DNA of 64,000 nt, taken from the NCBI RefSeq assembly GCF_017303375.1, contig NZ_JAFKOH010000001.1, positions 496,001-560,000 on the forward strand. Reading direction: 5' to 3'. Position 1 is the first letter of the stretch. The number at the start of each line of letters is the position of its first letter. This document shows, in pieces, positions 10,506-19,633 of this stretch. The position numbers and the translations under genes were made by a program. The DNA comes from Bacillus sp. NTK074B (GTDB lineage: Bacteria > Bacillota > Bacilli > Bacillales > Bacillaceae_B). Under the pieces are notes generated by a model, which saw only the letters and a program-made list of their open reading frames with translations, made no database searches and was not told where the DNA came from.

Positions 10506-10541
10506 GAGAAGAGGAAAGCGAATCTTTCTTTCCTCTTCTCC
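10506..10541 (-). terminator. Inverted repeat downstream of mltG
   Basis: AGAAGAGGAAAG and CTTTCCTCTTCT form a perfect 12-bp stem 6 nt after the mltG stop. No clear T-run follows on the minus strand, so it could be attenuating rather than fully terminating. A second small hairpin (AGAAAGCT/AGCTTTCT) lies near 10421-10441. Confidence 0.55.
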
Positions 10542-10546
10542 AAGAG

Positions 10547-11689
10547 CTATTCTTGTTTTTTAGTAATATATTTTGCTTTTTTCTCGTTATGCTCGTCCAG
10601 AGTCTCGGAGTAATAGACTGAACCATTTGACGCTGCAAGGAAATAATAATACTCTGTATCCTCGGGCTGCAGGGCTGCCTCTATGGAAGACACACCCGCA
10701 TTTGCAATCGGACCCGGCGGTAATCCCTTCACTTGATACGTGTTATAAGGTGACTTCACTTCAAGATCTTTGTATACAGTCTTATCTTTATGCTTACCTA
10801 GTGCATATAGGACCGTTGGGTCTGTCTGGAGGGGCATCCCTTCTTCTATACGATTATAGAACACACTTGAAATTTTCCCTCTGTCTGCTTTTTCTGTCGC
10901 TTCTTCCTCGATTAGGGAAGAAAGGGTGAGTAGCTCATGGGGAGTATAATCGTTTGCAGCCATGGCTTCCTGATATTGAGCCAATACTTCATTCGTTTGG
11001 GCGATCATCTTCTTTAGAATAGTGTCCAAAGAAGGCTTTTTCTCATAAAAAGGATACGTTGCAGGATAGAGATATCCTTCCAACGGACGCTTAATGTCTT
11101 TGTTCAGGATTTCATCTGTGATCAATTCCGGATATTCCTCTTTTAATTGCTCGAGCCATTTCTTATCATTTAGTTTCTTTTCAATCTCTTCTTTTGTATA
11201 CGGGGACTTTTCTGCAATGATCTCTGAGATCTGATCTAATTGCAACCCCTCTGGAATGGTAATCTTAAACTCAGCTTTCCTCATGACCTTACCTGTCTTT
11301 AAGCTGTTGACAATTTCATTTAAGGTCATCGAAGGCGTCAAATCATATGAGCCTGCCTGGAATCCTGCTTCATTATTGAATTTCACATAATATTTAAAGA
11401 CCGTTGAATTCTTTACGATTCCTTTATCCTCAAGGATACTACCAATACTCGTCACCCCGGAGCCAATGGGTATATCCACTTTTACGGGGTTTGTATTATC
11501 CGGGTCAACCGGTTTCAAGGCGGAATTCACATATAGGTATCCACCAATTGCCGTGCCCCCTATGACAATGACAAGACAAAGAATGACAAGACCTACTATT
11601 TTTCTAATGACCTTTGCCTCCTCTTGTCTTTCAAGCAATTTCTTCATAAGTGTCTCTTTTATCTTTTTCTTTTCTTCCAAAGCTTTCAT
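10547..11689 (-). CDS. mltG: Endolytic peptidoglycan transglycosylase MltG (YrrL)
   Basis: Membrane-anchored lytic transglycosylase that cuts nascent glycan strands and limits their length. The 380-residue protein has a cytoplasmic charged N-terminus (about 1-28) and one membrane helix at about 30-52 (IVGLVILCLVIVIGGTAIGGYLYV). An extracytoplasmic LysM-like subdomain and the YceG domain follow. The catalytic Glu lies in LSSLIEEEA near residue 260, followed by SVFYNRIEEGMPLQTDPTVLY and KGLPPGPIANAG. A GGGGG ribosome site is 2-3 nt before the ATG. Confidence 0.94.
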   Translation of the reverse strand: MKALEEKKKIKETLMKKLLERQEEAKVIRKIVGLVILCLVIVIGGTAIGGYLYVNSALKPVDPDNTNPVKVDIPIGSGVTSIGSILEDKGIVKNSTVFKYYVKFNNEAGFQAGSYDLTPSMTLNEIVNSLKTGKVMRKAEFKITIPEGLQLDQISEIIAEKSPYTKEEIEKKLNDKKWLEQLKEEYPELITDEILNKDIKRPLEGYLYPATYPFYEKKPSLDTILKKMIAQTNEVLAQYQEAMAANDYTPHELLTLSSLIEEEATEKADRGKISSVFYNRIEEGMPLQTDPTVLYALGKHKDKTVYKDLEVKSPYNTYQVKGLPPGPIANAGVSSIEAALQPEDTEYYYFLAASNGSVYYSETLDEHNEKKAKYITKKQE

Positions 11690-11750
11690 TTCCCCCTTTC
11701 GAGCAAAAAAGCGGGCTATCCGTCAAGCGTAATTCGACATCATCTCCACT

Positions 11751-11778
11751 ATTATACAATATTTTGCACAAAGTGAAA
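11751..11778 (-). promoter_or_regulatory. Possible SigA promoter for mltG
   Basis: On the minus strand TTTCAC (11773-11778) and TATAAT (11751-11756) are spaced by 16 nt, about 60 nt before mltG. The -10 is perfect; the -35 and the spacer are sub-optimal. Confidence 0.45.
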
Positions 11779-11779
11779 C

Positions 11780-11829
11780 AGGGACCTGCAAAAAGGGTGA
11801 ATTTTTTGTCCCTTTTTGCGGTCCCTGTC
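11780..11829 (-). terminator. Terminator hairpin after yrzB
   Basis: AGGGACCTGCAAAAAGGG pairs with CCCTTTTTGCGGTCCCT (one mismatch) around a loop of about 15 nt. The stem is long and lies 25 nt after the yrzB stop. Confidence 0.7.
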
Positions 11830-11853
11830 TTCATATCATGCTATACCTTCTGC

Positions 11854-12150
11854 TTATTCAGCGTCTTCTTCTTCGTCAAGGAAAGTGTTTAACATTTCTT
11901 CGATCATGTCCCACTCTTCTTCTGTTTCAATTGGCTTTAATTCGCCTTCCTGGCCTTCGTCTCCTGCCATGAATGCAGATGCATGAATTTCAATTTCTTC
12001 TTCGTCGTTCTCATCTGCTCCAAGTGGATAATAAAGAACATAAGATTTATTGAATTTATCTGATTCAAATGTGAAAAGGACCTCGCATAATTGCTCATTT
12101 CCTTGTTCGTCAACTACTGTAATTTGCTTTTCTCCGTGTTCCATGAACAT
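11854..12150 (-). CDS. yrzB: DUF1292 family protein YrzB
   Basis: A 98-residue very acidic protein of unknown function. It begins [20 protein letters not shown], continues with [20 protein letters not shown], and ends in an Asp/Glu-rich tail (FLDEEEDAE). It has no membrane segment. It is the last gene of the ireB-ruvX-yrzB cluster, 8 nt after ruvX, an arrangement conserved across Bacillales. Confidence 0.88.
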   Translation of the reverse strand: MFMEHGEKQITVVDEQGNEQLCEVLFTFESDKFNKSYVLYYPLGADENDEEEIEIHASAFMAGDEGQEGELKPIETEEEWDMIEEMLNTFLDEEEDAE

Positions 12151-12158
12151 TCACCTCA

Positions 12159-12575
12159 TTATTTTTGGCTGTCAAGGTATCCTTGAAGAATCATCATTGC
12201 AGCCATTTTATCAATTACTTTCTTACGCTTCTTCCTGCTAACATCGGCTTCTAAAAGGACTCTCTCAGCAGCCATAGTGCTTAGTCTTTCATCCCAATAT
12301 TTAATGGGAAGGGATAACTCTTGTTGAATCAATTCTCCATAAGCTTTAGACGCTTCCCCACGTGGACCAATTGTGTTATTCATGTTTTTAGGCAATCCAA
12401 CCACAACGGTATCCACCTGGTACTCTTCGGCAAGTTCCTTTATTCGATCCATACGGAACACACCTTGATCTTCGTTGATTTTTATGGTTTCAATTCCTTG
12501 AGCTGTCCAGCCAAGCTCATCGCTGATGGCGACACCGACTGTTTTAGAACCAACGTCTAAACCCATTACACGCAT
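12159..12575 (-). CDS. ruvX: RuvX/YqgF family nuclease (pre-16S rRNA / Holliday-junction resolvase family)
   Basis: An RNase H-fold nuclease of 138 residues. [18 protein letters not shown] has the first catalytic Asp; [17 protein letters not shown] and [12 protein letters not shown] (with a conserved Asp-Glu) follow, and the C-terminus has [18 protein letters not shown]. Homologues process the 5' end of 16S rRNA (YqgF in E. coli) or resolve junctions; which activity dominates here cannot be told from sequence. It lies 3 nt after ireB. Confidence 0.92.
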   Translation of the reverse strand: MRVMGLDVGSKTVGVAISDELGWTAQGIETIKINEDQGVFRMDRIKELAEEYQVDTVVVGLPKNMNNTIGPRGEASKAYGELIQQELSLPIKYWDERLSTMAAERVLLEADVSRKKRKKVIDKMAAMMILQGYLDSQK

Positions 12576-12578
12576 CTA

Positions 12579-12845
12579 TTATCCCTCTTTGTGCTGTTTC
12601 AAATACGATTTTACTAATTCTTCGATGATCTCATCACGTTCCAAACGGCGGATGATATTTCTGGCATCTTGATGTCTGGGAATGTAAGCCGGATCTCCAG
12701 ATAATAAGTATCCTACGATTTGATTGATCGGATTGTACCCTTTTTCCTGCAAAGCATCGTGAACCTGTAAGAGCACTTCCTTCACATCATGTTCGAACGG
12801 CTCCTCTGAAAAATCAAACCGCATCGTTTTGTCAAAAGAACTCAT
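12579..12845 (-). CDS. IreB family regulatory phosphoprotein YrzL
   Basis: An 88-residue cytoplasmic protein of the UPF0297 family. Its Enterococcus homologue IreB is phosphorylated by the PASTA kinase IreK and tunes cephalosporin tolerance. The protein has [16 protein letters not shown], with N-terminal Ser/Thr positions that are phosphorylated in IreB, then [20 protein letters not shown], the family signature. The start has GAGGTG 6 nt away; an open extension of three codons lacks spacing for it. First gene of ireB-ruvX-yrzB. Confidence 0.9.
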   Translation of the reverse strand: MSSFDKTMRFDFSEEPFEHDVKEVLLQVHDALQEKGYNPINQIVGYLLSGDPAYIPRHQDARNIIRRLERDEIIEELVKSYLKQHKEG

Positions 12846-12904
12846 TTTTAGCACCTCTCTTTAGGCTTGTCTTTTTGACAACCGAATTGTTAATCGTTAC
12901 CTAC

Positions 12905-12933
12905 ATTGTACACCACTTTCATCGGGAGTTAAA
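12905..12933 (-). promoter_or_regulatory. SigA-type promoter for ireB-ruvX-yrzB
   Basis: TTTAAC at 12928-12933 overlaps the alaS stop codon, and TACAAT at 12905-12910 follows after 17 nt. It lies 60 nt before ireB, giving this cluster a start independent of the alaS T-box. Confidence 0.55.
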
Positions 12934-15562
12934 CGGATTTGACCCATTCTTCTACAAATTGAAGGGCTTCTTCCACTTTTTCTGGGTTTTTCCCTCCAGC
13001 CTGCGCCATGTCCGGACGGCCACCACCGCCTCCACCGCAACGCGAAGCGACTTCTTTGACCAATTTTCCTGCATGATATCCTTTTTCGACTAAATCACTA
13101 GTAACTCCTGCAATGATCGTCACTTTATCTTCTCCAGTTGTTGCCAGTACGATAACCCCGGATCCAAGTTTCTGTTTAAGATCATCCATCATCGTACGCA
13201 GTCCGTTGCTGTCACCCGCTGCAACCTTCGCAGAAAGTACGTTCACACCATCAATGACCTTCACTTGATCCTTTAAGCTTCCTGCTTCTATGTTAGACAA
13301 CTTTGCAGCTAATGATTCATTTTCACGCTGAAGCTCTTTCATCTCAACTAACAATGAATCCACCCGGCTGACAACTTCTTTAGGATTTGATTTGAGTTTA
13401 CCAGCCACTTCTTTCAGCTGGGAAACCTGATCATTCAACACTTTGTACGCATTCTCTGCCGTAACCGCTTCAATCCTTCTTGTACCTGCACCGATCCCGC
13501 TTTCAGAAAGGATCTTGAAGAGCCCGATCTCAGACGTATTAGACACATGGCAGCCTCCGCATAGCTCTAAGCTGTAATCTCCAATTGATACAACACGTAC
13601 TTCTGAACCGTATTTCTCTCCGAATAGAGCCATGGCACCCATCGCTTTTGCCTCGGATAACGATTTAAGGGCCGTGTTGACAGACATCGCTTTCCAAACT
13701 TTCTCATTGACGATCGATTCGATCTGTTCCATTTCTTCCGGTGAAACAGAACCGAAGTGAGAGAAGTCAAAGCGCAGGCGATCCGGTTCTACAAGAGAGC
13801 CCGCCTGGTTGACATGGTCTCCAAGGACATCTTTCAAGGCTTGATGGAGGATATGCGTCGCTGTATGGTTTTTCTCGACTTTTGTTCTTGACTCTCGAGA
13901 CACTCTTGCAAGAACCTTCGCGCCTTGTGTAAGCGTGCCCTCTTCAACGACGGCTGAATGAAGGTTTTGTCCATTCGGCGCTTTTTTCACATTCGTCACC
14001 AACACTTTTACCCCATCTGCTTCAATGTAACCTTTATCCCCGATTTGCCCACCGCTCTCTGCATAGAAAGGAGTCTGGTCAAGGATGAATTGGCATTCCT
14101 GCCCTTTATCGACTTTCGGCTGGCGTTCGTTATCCACCAATAATTCAAGAATCGTTGCCGTGCTTTCTAATGTGTCATATCCTACAAAGCGGCTTTCCAC
14201 CGTAATGTCACTCAGGATTCCACCTTGCACCTGCATGCTTCCTACATCCTGGCGTGCAGAGCGCGCTCTCTCCCGCTGACCTTCCATTTCTCTTTCAAAG
14301 CCTTCATGATCAACCGTTAAACCTTCTTCTTCTGCATATTCTTCCGTCAACTCAACCGGGAAGCCGTATGTGTCATAAAGTCGGAAAACATCTTCACCAG
14401 GAATGACATTGCTTCCTGCAGATTTCTGAGCTTTGATGATGGATGAAAGGATGGATAGACCTTCATTCAGAGTTTCATGGAAACGATCTTCTTCATTTTT
14501 CACTACTTTTTGAATAAATTCGGCTTTTTGCTTTACTTCCGGATAGAAATCCACCATGATTTCAGAAACGACGGGAACCAATTCGTACATGAATGGGCGG
14601 TTGATTTCAATTTTCTTGGCAAAACGGACCGCACGGCGAAGCAGTCTGCGTAATACATAGCCTCGTCCTTCATTTGATGGAAGGGCTCCATCTCCAATCG
14701 CGAAGGAAACCGTTCTGATATGATCGGCAATCACCTTGAAAGCCACATCGGTTTCACTGTCATTACCATATGATTTACCTGATATTTCTTCCGTTGCCGC
14801 CATGATCGGCATAAATAAGTCAGTATCAAAGTTCGTCGGCACTTCCTGAACCACACATGCCATGCGCTCAAGTCCCATTCCTGTATCGATGTTTTTCTTA
14901 GGAAGTGGTGTGTAGGTTCCATCAGGATTATGATTGAATTGTGAAAATACAAGATTCCATACTTCAAGATACCGGTCATTTTCCCCGCCAGGATATAATT
15001 CCGGATCTTCAGGATTGTCTCCATATTCAGGTCCTCGGTCATAGAAGATTTCAGTATTCGGGCCACTCGGACCTTCCCCGATATCCCAGAAGTTCCCTTC
15101 GATGCGGATGATGCGCTCATCGGGTACGCCCACTATTTTGTTCCAAATATCAAATGCTTCATGATCTTCCGGATGGATGGTGACAGAAAGGTTTTCGGGG
15201 TCGAAGCCTACCCACTTTTCATCCGTCAGGAATTCCCAAGCCCATTCAATCGCTTCTACTTTGAAGTAATCTCCGATTGAGAAGTTGCCGAGCATCTCGA
15301 AGAACGTATGATGACGGGCTGTTTTCCCAACATTCTCGATGTCATTTGTACGGATGGATTTCTGGGCATTCACGATCCTGGGGTTTTGAGGAATCACACG
15401 ACCATCAAAATATTTCTTTAATGTGGCTACCCCGCTATTGATCCATAATAGGGACGGGTCTTCATGAGGAACCAATGATGCACTCGGTTCTACACCGTGT
15501 CCCTTTTCCTGAAAGAAATCTAAAAACTTCTGACGAATTTCTGCGCCTGTTAATTTGTTCAT
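12929..15562 (-). CDS. alaS: Alanyl-tRNA synthetase
   Basis: Charges tRNA-Ala. The 877-residue protein has the class II catalytic core in the first 250 residues ([30 protein letters not shown]). The editing domain has zinc-site residues [11 protein letters not shown] near 565 and CGGCHVSN near 666. The C-terminal DHHA1/glycine-rich segment is [16 protein letters not shown] near 850. The start ATG has AGGAGG 8 nt upstream. It is preceded by its own T-box leader and promoter, so expression should rise when uncharged tRNA-Ala accumulates. Confidence 0.97.
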   Translation of the reverse strand: MNKLTGAEIRQKFLDFFQEKGHGVEPSASLVPHEDPSLLWINSGVATLKKYFDGRVIPQNPRIVNAQKSIRTNDIENVGKTARHHTFFEMLGNFSIGDYFKVEAIEWAWEFLTDEKWVGFDPENLSVTIHPEDHEAFDIWNKIVGVPDERIIRIEGNFWDIGEGPSGPNTEIFYDRGPEYGDNPEDPELYPGGENDRYLEVWNLVFSQFNHNPDGTYTPLPKKNIDTGMGLERMACVVQEVPTNFDTDLFMPIMAATEEISGKSYGNDSETDVAFKVIADHIRTVSFAIGDGALPSNEGRGYVLRRLLRRAVRFAKKIEINRPFMYELVPVVSEIMVDFYPEVKQKAEFIQKVVKNEEDRFHETLNEGLSILSSIIKAQKSAGSNVIPGEDVFRLYDTYGFPVELTEEYAEEEGLTVDHEGFEREMEGQRERARSARQDVGSMQVQGGILSDITVESRFVGYDTLESTATILELLVDNERQPKVDKGQECQFILDQTPFYAESGGQIGDKGYIEADGVKVLVTNVKKAPNGQNLHSAVVEEGTLTQGAKVLARVSRESRTKVEKNHTATHILHQALKDVLGDHVNQAGSLVEPDRLRFDFSHFGSVSPEEMEQIESIVNEKVWKAMSVNTALKSLSEAKAMGAMALFGEKYGSEVRVVSIGDYSLELCGGCHVSNTSEIGLFKILSESGIGAGTRRIEAVTAENAYKVLNDQVSQLKEVAGKLKSNPKEVVSRVDSLLVEMKELQRENESLAAKLSNIEAGSLKDQVKVIDGVNVLSAKVAAGDSNGLRTMMDDLKQKLGSGVIVLATTGEDKVTIIAGVTSDLVEKGYHAGKLVKEVASRCGGGGGGRPDMAQAGGKNPEKVEEALQFVEEWVKSV

Positions 15563-15606
15563 GTGAAACTTCCTCCTTTATATATGTAAGATTGGTTAAA
15601 AAAGAA

Positions 15607-15866
15607 TACAAAAAAGCCCTCATCCCTAAAACAGGGACGAGAGCTGTTTCTCGCGGTACCACCCTGGTTATGAATAAACGTTCGTTTATCCATCCCTCAA
15701 AACACCTTAACGCGGCTGGACGGCAGGGTTTACCTGCACTCAGGATTAGCATTCCGTTATCCTTCACCTAAAAATCCCTTGCAGCCTAAAGGGGATTTCT
15801 CTCTGATAGATGGACTATAACGTACTCGGGTCCTTCACTGATTTTATTTATTAGAATACTTGTATA
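15607..15866 (-). promoter_or_regulatory. T-box riboswitch leader of alaS
   Basis: The minus strand has the T-box antiterminator core AGGGTGGTACCGCG at 15652-15665. A competing terminator (AGCTCTCGTCCCT ... AGGGATGAGGGCT, then T-run) occupies 15613-15645. In stem I, CGTTAT pairs with ATAACG. The AGTA loop-E motif lies on one side and GAAT-GCT-A on the other, putting an alanine specifier codon GCT at 15748-15750. It senses uncharged tRNA-Ala. Confidence 0.93.
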
Positions 15867-15872
15867 TGTTGG

Positions 15873-15901
15873 ATTATAGAAATATTCATTGTATTTGTCA
15901 A
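15873..15901 (-). promoter_or_regulatory. Consensus SigA promoter for alaS
   Basis: TTGACA (15896-15901), 17 nt, TATAAT (15873-15878): both hexamers and the spacer match consensus exactly. The predicted start, near 15866, is the 5' end of the T-box. Confidence 0.85.
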
Positions 15902-15921
15902 TGACCTTTCCCACTTTTCAG

Positions 15922-16998
15922 CTATTCATCGATCTTTGAATGAAGAAAATGGGTCCGTCCGTGTAAAATGGCGACTTTTATGACGGCCAGAAAGGGCACT
16001 GCTACAATCATTCCGATCACACCCCCAACCTCACCTCCAAGGATCAAACTACCCATGATGAAGAGGGGATGCATATGCAGGCTTTTCCCGACGATGAGAG
16101 GTGATAGGATGTTCCCCTCCAAAAACTGAAGAACCACCACCATAATAACAACATAGATCACCATATTCGTGGAAATGGTACTCGCGATGATGGCGGCCGG
16201 GACAGCACCTATAATTGGGCCGAAGTACGGGATCACGTTTGTGACACCTATGATCAAGCCGAGAATCAAGGGATACTTCATTCCGATCAGCCATAAGGTG
16301 ACAGCTGAAATCCCGCCGATGATCAGGCAAACCAGAAGCTGCCCCCTGATATAGCCACCAAGTGACTCATCCACGTCTCTTGAGAAAGAAATTGCACTCT
16401 GCCTCCATTTTTTTGGAGTGAGCTGCCACAAAAATGCCTTTACTTTAGTAATATCTTTCAAAAGGTAAAACGAGACGAAGGGAATGATGGCAACAATAAG
16501 CAGGCTGTTCATGAATTTCATGACGGTGGCGAGGACAACAGTCACTAGACCCGTCACCCAGGCCTCAAGGCCATCGATTCGTTTATCGAGCTGTGACTGG
16601 ATCCCGTCCGGCCAAGTTGCCGTTTCACTCTGAACAATCTTAAGCCAGCCCTGATACTGCTTCGTGAAAACGGGGGCATTCTCCGATAGATCCCTTAGCT
16701 GATGAATGATGGCAGGGGTCCCTTTGTAAATGGCATAGCCCAATCCCCCAAAGAAGAGGAGATAGATGAAAAGGATTGCGATTCCCCTATGAATGCCGGC
16801 CTCATGCAGCTTTTCCACTACCGGGTGAAGCAGGTAGGCAATGAAGCCACCTATGACGAAAGGGAGCAGGGAAAAGAATAAGACCTCTAGTACGGGATGC
16901 CACACAGGCTTCAATAAATACAGAACATAAAGGAATAGTGCAAGAATAAGGGCCATTGAAAGCCTGTATATCCACTTGGCATAGGGTCTCTTCTCCAT
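15922..16998 (-). CDS. AI-2E family transporter (YrrI-like)
   Basis: A polytopic membrane protein of 358 residues. Helices are near 12-31, 35-60 and 75-95, there is a central soluble stretch (about 100-150), and further helices fall near 155-175, 210-235, 240-270, 275-300 and 310-345. GYIRGQLLVCLIIGGISAVTL and GVTNVIPYFGPIIGAVPA are typical of the AI-2E exporter family. Members have been assigned to autoinducer-2 export or Na+/H+ antiport; the substrate here is unknown. In B. subtilis yrrI also sits next to alaS. Confidence 0.88.
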   Translation of the reverse strand: MEKRPYAKWIYRLSMALILALFLYVLYLLKPVWHPVLEVLFFSLLPFVIGGFIAYLLHPVVEKLHEAGIHRGIAILFIYLLFFGGLGYAIYKGTPAIIHQLRDLSENAPVFTKQYQGWLKIVQSETATWPDGIQSQLDKRIDGLEAWVTGLVTVVLATVMKFMNSLLIVAIIPFVSFYLLKDITKVKAFLWQLTPKKWRQSAISFSRDVDESLGGYIRGQLLVCLIIGGISAVTLWLIGMKYPLILGLIIGVTNVIPYFGPIIGAVPAAIIASTISTNMVIYVVIMVVVLQFLEGNILSPLIVGKSLHMHPLFIMGSLILGGEVGGVIGMIVAVPFLAVIKVAILHGRTHFLHSKIDE

Positions 16999-17295
16999 TA
17001 GGGTACCTCCTTCTTTTCTTCTTTAGTGTTTGAAAATAAGAGGTAATTTTATTCATGGTGTGCTTCATCGAAGGAAAAGATGTTTTTGATATGTTAAATC
17101 CCTTTATTTGGACTACATAGAACCTGAGAGGGCTTGACCCCTTCTTTCTAAATGTGCAGAGGATGGGATTTACTTCATTCGGGAATTTATTCTATTGCGT
17201 CATTTTATTATTATTTGTGCCAAAATCAATTGTAATTGTGTCTTTTTCCATTTTTAACTAATTATATCCCCTGACCTCAATGAAAGAATAAAATA
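16999..17295. other. Intergenic region without a recognised gene
   Basis: About 300 nt between yrrI and the small protein at 17330. A ribosome-site-like AGGAGG lies just before yrrI on the minus strand. No ORF, structured RNA or clear promoter was recognised in the AT-rich remainder. Confidence 0.5.
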
Positions 17296-17324
17296 AAGAG
17301 GCTGACCACAACGGCCAGCCTCTT
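17296..17324 (-). terminator. Terminator after the DUF3918 gene
   Basis: GAGGCTG and CAGCCTC pair around a GGCC-containing loop, followed on the minus strand by TTTATTTT. It lies just after the stop at 17330. Confidence 0.7.
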
Positions 17325-17329
17325 TCAGC

Positions 17330-17461
17330 TTAAAAAAGTTTCTTTACTTGTTTACGGATTCGTTTCATTTGCTTCTGGCTCACCATATTGGATCTTGATG
17401 AATAGATGGAAGCCGCAACTCCTGCTCCGAAACCGACAATGGATGCAAATGTTTTATTCAA
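17330..17461 (-). CDS. DUF3918 family small protein (YrzQ-like), TTG start
   Basis: A 43-residue protein: an N-terminal hydrophobic helix (about 4-20, TFASIVGFGAGVAASIY), then a basic tail with QMKRIRKQVKKLF. Start is TTG at 17461 with AGAGGTG 8 nt upstream. The one-helix-plus-basic-tail design and the position beside yrrI and a zinc-ribbon gene match the small DUF3918 proteins of Bacillus. Function unknown; probably membrane-associated. Confidence 0.7.
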   Translation of the reverse strand: MNKTFASIVGFGAGVAASIYSSRSNMVSQKQMKRIRKQVKKLF

Positions 17462-17476
17462 GAAAGACACCTCTTC

Positions 17477-17662
17477 CTAGCTTAATCGGCGCTCTTCCTC
17501 ATCAAACAAGTCATCTAAGGAGCTGAGTGATCCATCTTCCTCCACTTGGTGGGTATGAATGACTCCCTTGGATAAGGAAAGTTCAATATAACATCCCCAA
17601 CAATAATATTGGTTGATGCCGATCTTTCCGATATCTTTGCTCTGACAATTTGGACACTTCAT
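17477..17662 (-). CDS. Small zinc-ribbon protein of unknown function
   Basis: A 62-residue protein with two CxxC knuckles: MKCPNCQSKDIG at the N-terminus and YYCWGCYIEL near residue 20. They form a compact zinc ribbon, followed by an acidic tail (SLDDLFDEEERRLS). The ATG at 17662 has GAGGTGA 9 nt upstream; an in-frame extension of 18 codons lacks a ribosome site. It ends 15 nt before the DUF3918 gene, so the two are probably co-transcribed. The family occurs at this place in other Bacillus genomes. Confidence 0.75.
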   Translation of the reverse strand: MKCPNCQSKDIGKIGINQYYCWGCYIELSLSKGVIHTHQVEEDGSLSSLDDLFDEEERRLS

Positions 17663-17854
17663 GGGTACGTTCACCTCAGGGCTACACCAGATATGGTGAT
17701 TATTCCCTACCATCATGTCCGATTCTTGCCTGTTTTATACTTGTTTAATGAGAAGAGACGCACAAACGGTGAATCACCGTTCTTGTATAGTGTAGGTCAT
17801 TTTCCCGAAAACATAAGACGTAACCTTTTCCATAGCACCCATTGAATTTTTTCC

Positions 17855-18862
17855 TTATGATAATGTAACCGTTTGTCCGCCTGGTTCATTTACATAATCA
17901 ATTTCAAATCCTAAATCTTCAAGCATCTGATGATCGGCGGTTCCTTCCTGACCTGCTGTCGTTAAGTAGTCCCCCACAAAGATTGAATTAGCCGGATAAA
18001 GACCCAACGGCTGCAAGCTGCGGAGGTTTACTTCACGTCCCCCTGAAATCCTGATTTCCTTTGTCGGGTTGATGAAGCGCATTAAACAAAGTACTTTTAA
18101 GCAGTAACGCGGGTCAAGCTCATTGGTCCCTTCAAGTGGCGTACCATCAATGGCATGAAGGAAATTAACCGGTATTGAATCGGCATCGAGGACCTTTAAG
18201 CTGTTTGCCATATCCACAACATCCTGGAGCGTTTCTTTCATGCCGACGATGATGCCGGAGCATGGTGATATCCCCTGCGCCTTTGCCTGTTCTACTGTAT
18301 TGATCCTGTCTTCGTATGTATGGGAAGTGGTGATGTTTTCATGGTGGTTGCTGGATGTGTTGATGTTATGGTTATAACGATCCACCCCGGCTTCCTTCAA
18401 CCGTTTTGCTTGATCACCCTTTAATAAACCGAGGCACGCACACACCTTCAGGTTATATTGTTCCTTGATTTCCTTCACCGCTGAAACGACATGGTCCACT
18501 TCCCGATTGCTCGGGCCTCGCCCGCTTGCCACGATGCAATAGGTACCGACATTCAGTTTATGAGCATTTTCGGCTCCCTTCATGATCGTGTCTTTATCCA
18601 CCATGCGGTACTTCTCTATCGGTGCATCAGACACGCTTGACTGTGAACAGTACCCGCAATTTTCAGGACACAGACCCGATTTGGTGTTGATGATCATATT
18701 TAATTTGACCTTATTACCGTAATAATGTTTTCGAATCCGGTATGCCCCATTCAATAATTCTAAAAGTTCATCATCCGGACTCTCCAAAATCGATAAGGCT
18801 TCTTCATTTGTTAAAACCGCTCCCCCAATGACCTCTCCGGCAAGCTCCTTCCACGTTTTCAT
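17855..18862 (-). CDS. bioB: Biotin synthase
   Basis: Radical-SAM enzyme that inserts sulfur into dethiobiotin. The 335-residue protein has the radical-SAM cluster motif CPENCGYCSQ near residue 64 and YCIVASGRGP near 107. ARG/SG motifs RISGGREVNLRSLQPLG lie near 274, and SIFVGDYLTTAGQ closes the barrel. It follows bioY by 14 nt and shares its BirA-controlled promoter. No other biotin genes are nearby. Confidence 0.97.
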   Translation of the reverse strand: MKTWKELAGEVIGGAVLTNEEALSILESPDDELLELLNGAYRIRKHYYGNKVKLNMIINTKSGLCPENCGYCSQSSVSDAPIEKYRMVDKDTIMKGAENAHKLNVGTYCIVASGRGPSNREVDHVVSAVKEIKEQYNLKVCACLGLLKGDQAKRLKEAGVDRYNHNINTSSNHHENITTSHTYEDRINTVEQAKAQGISPCSGIIVGMKETLQDVVDMANSLKVLDADSIPVNFLHAIDGTPLEGTNELDPRYCLKVLCLMRFINPTKEIRISGGREVNLRSLQPLGLYPANSIFVGDYLTTAGQEGTADHQMLEDLGFEIDYVNEPGGQTVTLS

Positions 18863-18876
18863 ACTTTTCCTCCCAT

Positions 18877-19473
18877 TTATGCTGCTCGATTCAAGTTTCT
18901 GAAGGTGCTCTTTGACAGTACCGATTTCTCCAATCGATGAGCCATCATACCTGCACAGACGGCTAAAATGATGTCTTTAGGCAGTGGAACGACCATCCAT
19001 GCCCATGCTAATTTATAGGTGAATCCTTCCGGTGCTTGTGCCCAAACCTTATATGCTGCATACATCCAGTTCGTGCCAAACACATAATTGACTGCCATGC
19101 CGACAATTGCAGCGAAGATGTAGGTCTTGATCCCTTTGTGTTTTTCTACGATTTTCCCCGTAATGTATGCTGTAAAAATAAATGAAACGATAAATCCGAA
19201 TGTGGGGCTCACAATGGAAGATAAACCTGCCCCGAATCGTGCAAATACAGGAACACCCACTAACCCAACCAGTGCGTATACTGTCATGGAAATCGCCCCG
19301 ACTCTGCTTCCAAGAATGGCTCCTGCTAAAATTGCGAAAAACGTTTGTAATGTAATGGGAACGCCGCCCACTACCATAAACGGAGCAAATGTCGTGATGT
19401 TGGCACCTATCGCCATAAGTGCAACAAACATCCCTGCCAGTGTAAGATCAATCGTTCTTAATTTTCTGTTCAT
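18877..19473 (-). CDS. bioY: Biotin transporter S component BioY
   Basis: Substrate-binding membrane subunit of the ECF-type biotin importer. The 198-residue protein has about six helices (near 8-30, 36-55, 60-80, 88-112, 120-145, 155-178), with GVPITLQTFFAILAGAILGSR and GTNWMYAAY typical of BioY. It needs EcfT and EcfA encoded elsewhere. The ATG at 19473 follows GGGGGA; the frame is open 22 codons further upstream, but that part covers the operator and promoter. Confidence 0.93.
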   Translation of the reverse strand: MNRKLRTIDLTLAGMFVALMAIGANITTFAPFMVVGGVPITLQTFFAILAGAILGSRVGAISMTVYALVGLVGVPVFARFGAGLSSIVSPTFGFIVSFIFTAYITGKIVEKHKGIKTYIFAAIVGMAVNYVFGTNWMYAAYKVWAQAPEGFTYKLAWAWMVVPLPKDIILAVCAGMMAHRLEKSVLSKSTFRNLNRAA

Positions 19474-19533
19474 TCGTCTTCCCCCATCTGTCGTTTCTTG
19501 TACAAGATAAGGATATCGCTTCCAACGATTATA

Positions 19534-19561
19534 TGTCAACTCAAATATTTTTAAGTTAACA
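19534..19561 (-). promoter_or_regulatory. BirA operator overlapping the bioY-bioB promoter
   Basis: On the minus strand TGTTAAC (19555-19561) and GTTGACA (19534-19540) are separated by 14 nt, the layout of the Bacillus BirA site (TTGTTAAC-N15-GTTAACAA). A TATAAT -10 directly abuts the second half-site, so binding of BirA-biotinyl-AMP would block initiation. Confidence 0.8.
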
Positions 19562-19585
19562 CAAATAAATGATTACATAAAAAAA

Positions 19586-19632
19586 GTTGACGAATGAACC
19601 ATTTCCAAATAGGAAAATCTTCATTCGTCAAC
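19586..19632 (-). terminator. Terminator after recD2
   Basis: GTTGACGAATGAA (19586-19598) and TTCATTCGTCAAC (19620-19632) form a perfect 13-bp stem. On the minus strand a run of T follows. It ends 1 nt after the recD2 stop and insulates bioY. Confidence 0.85.
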
Positions 19633-19633
19633 C

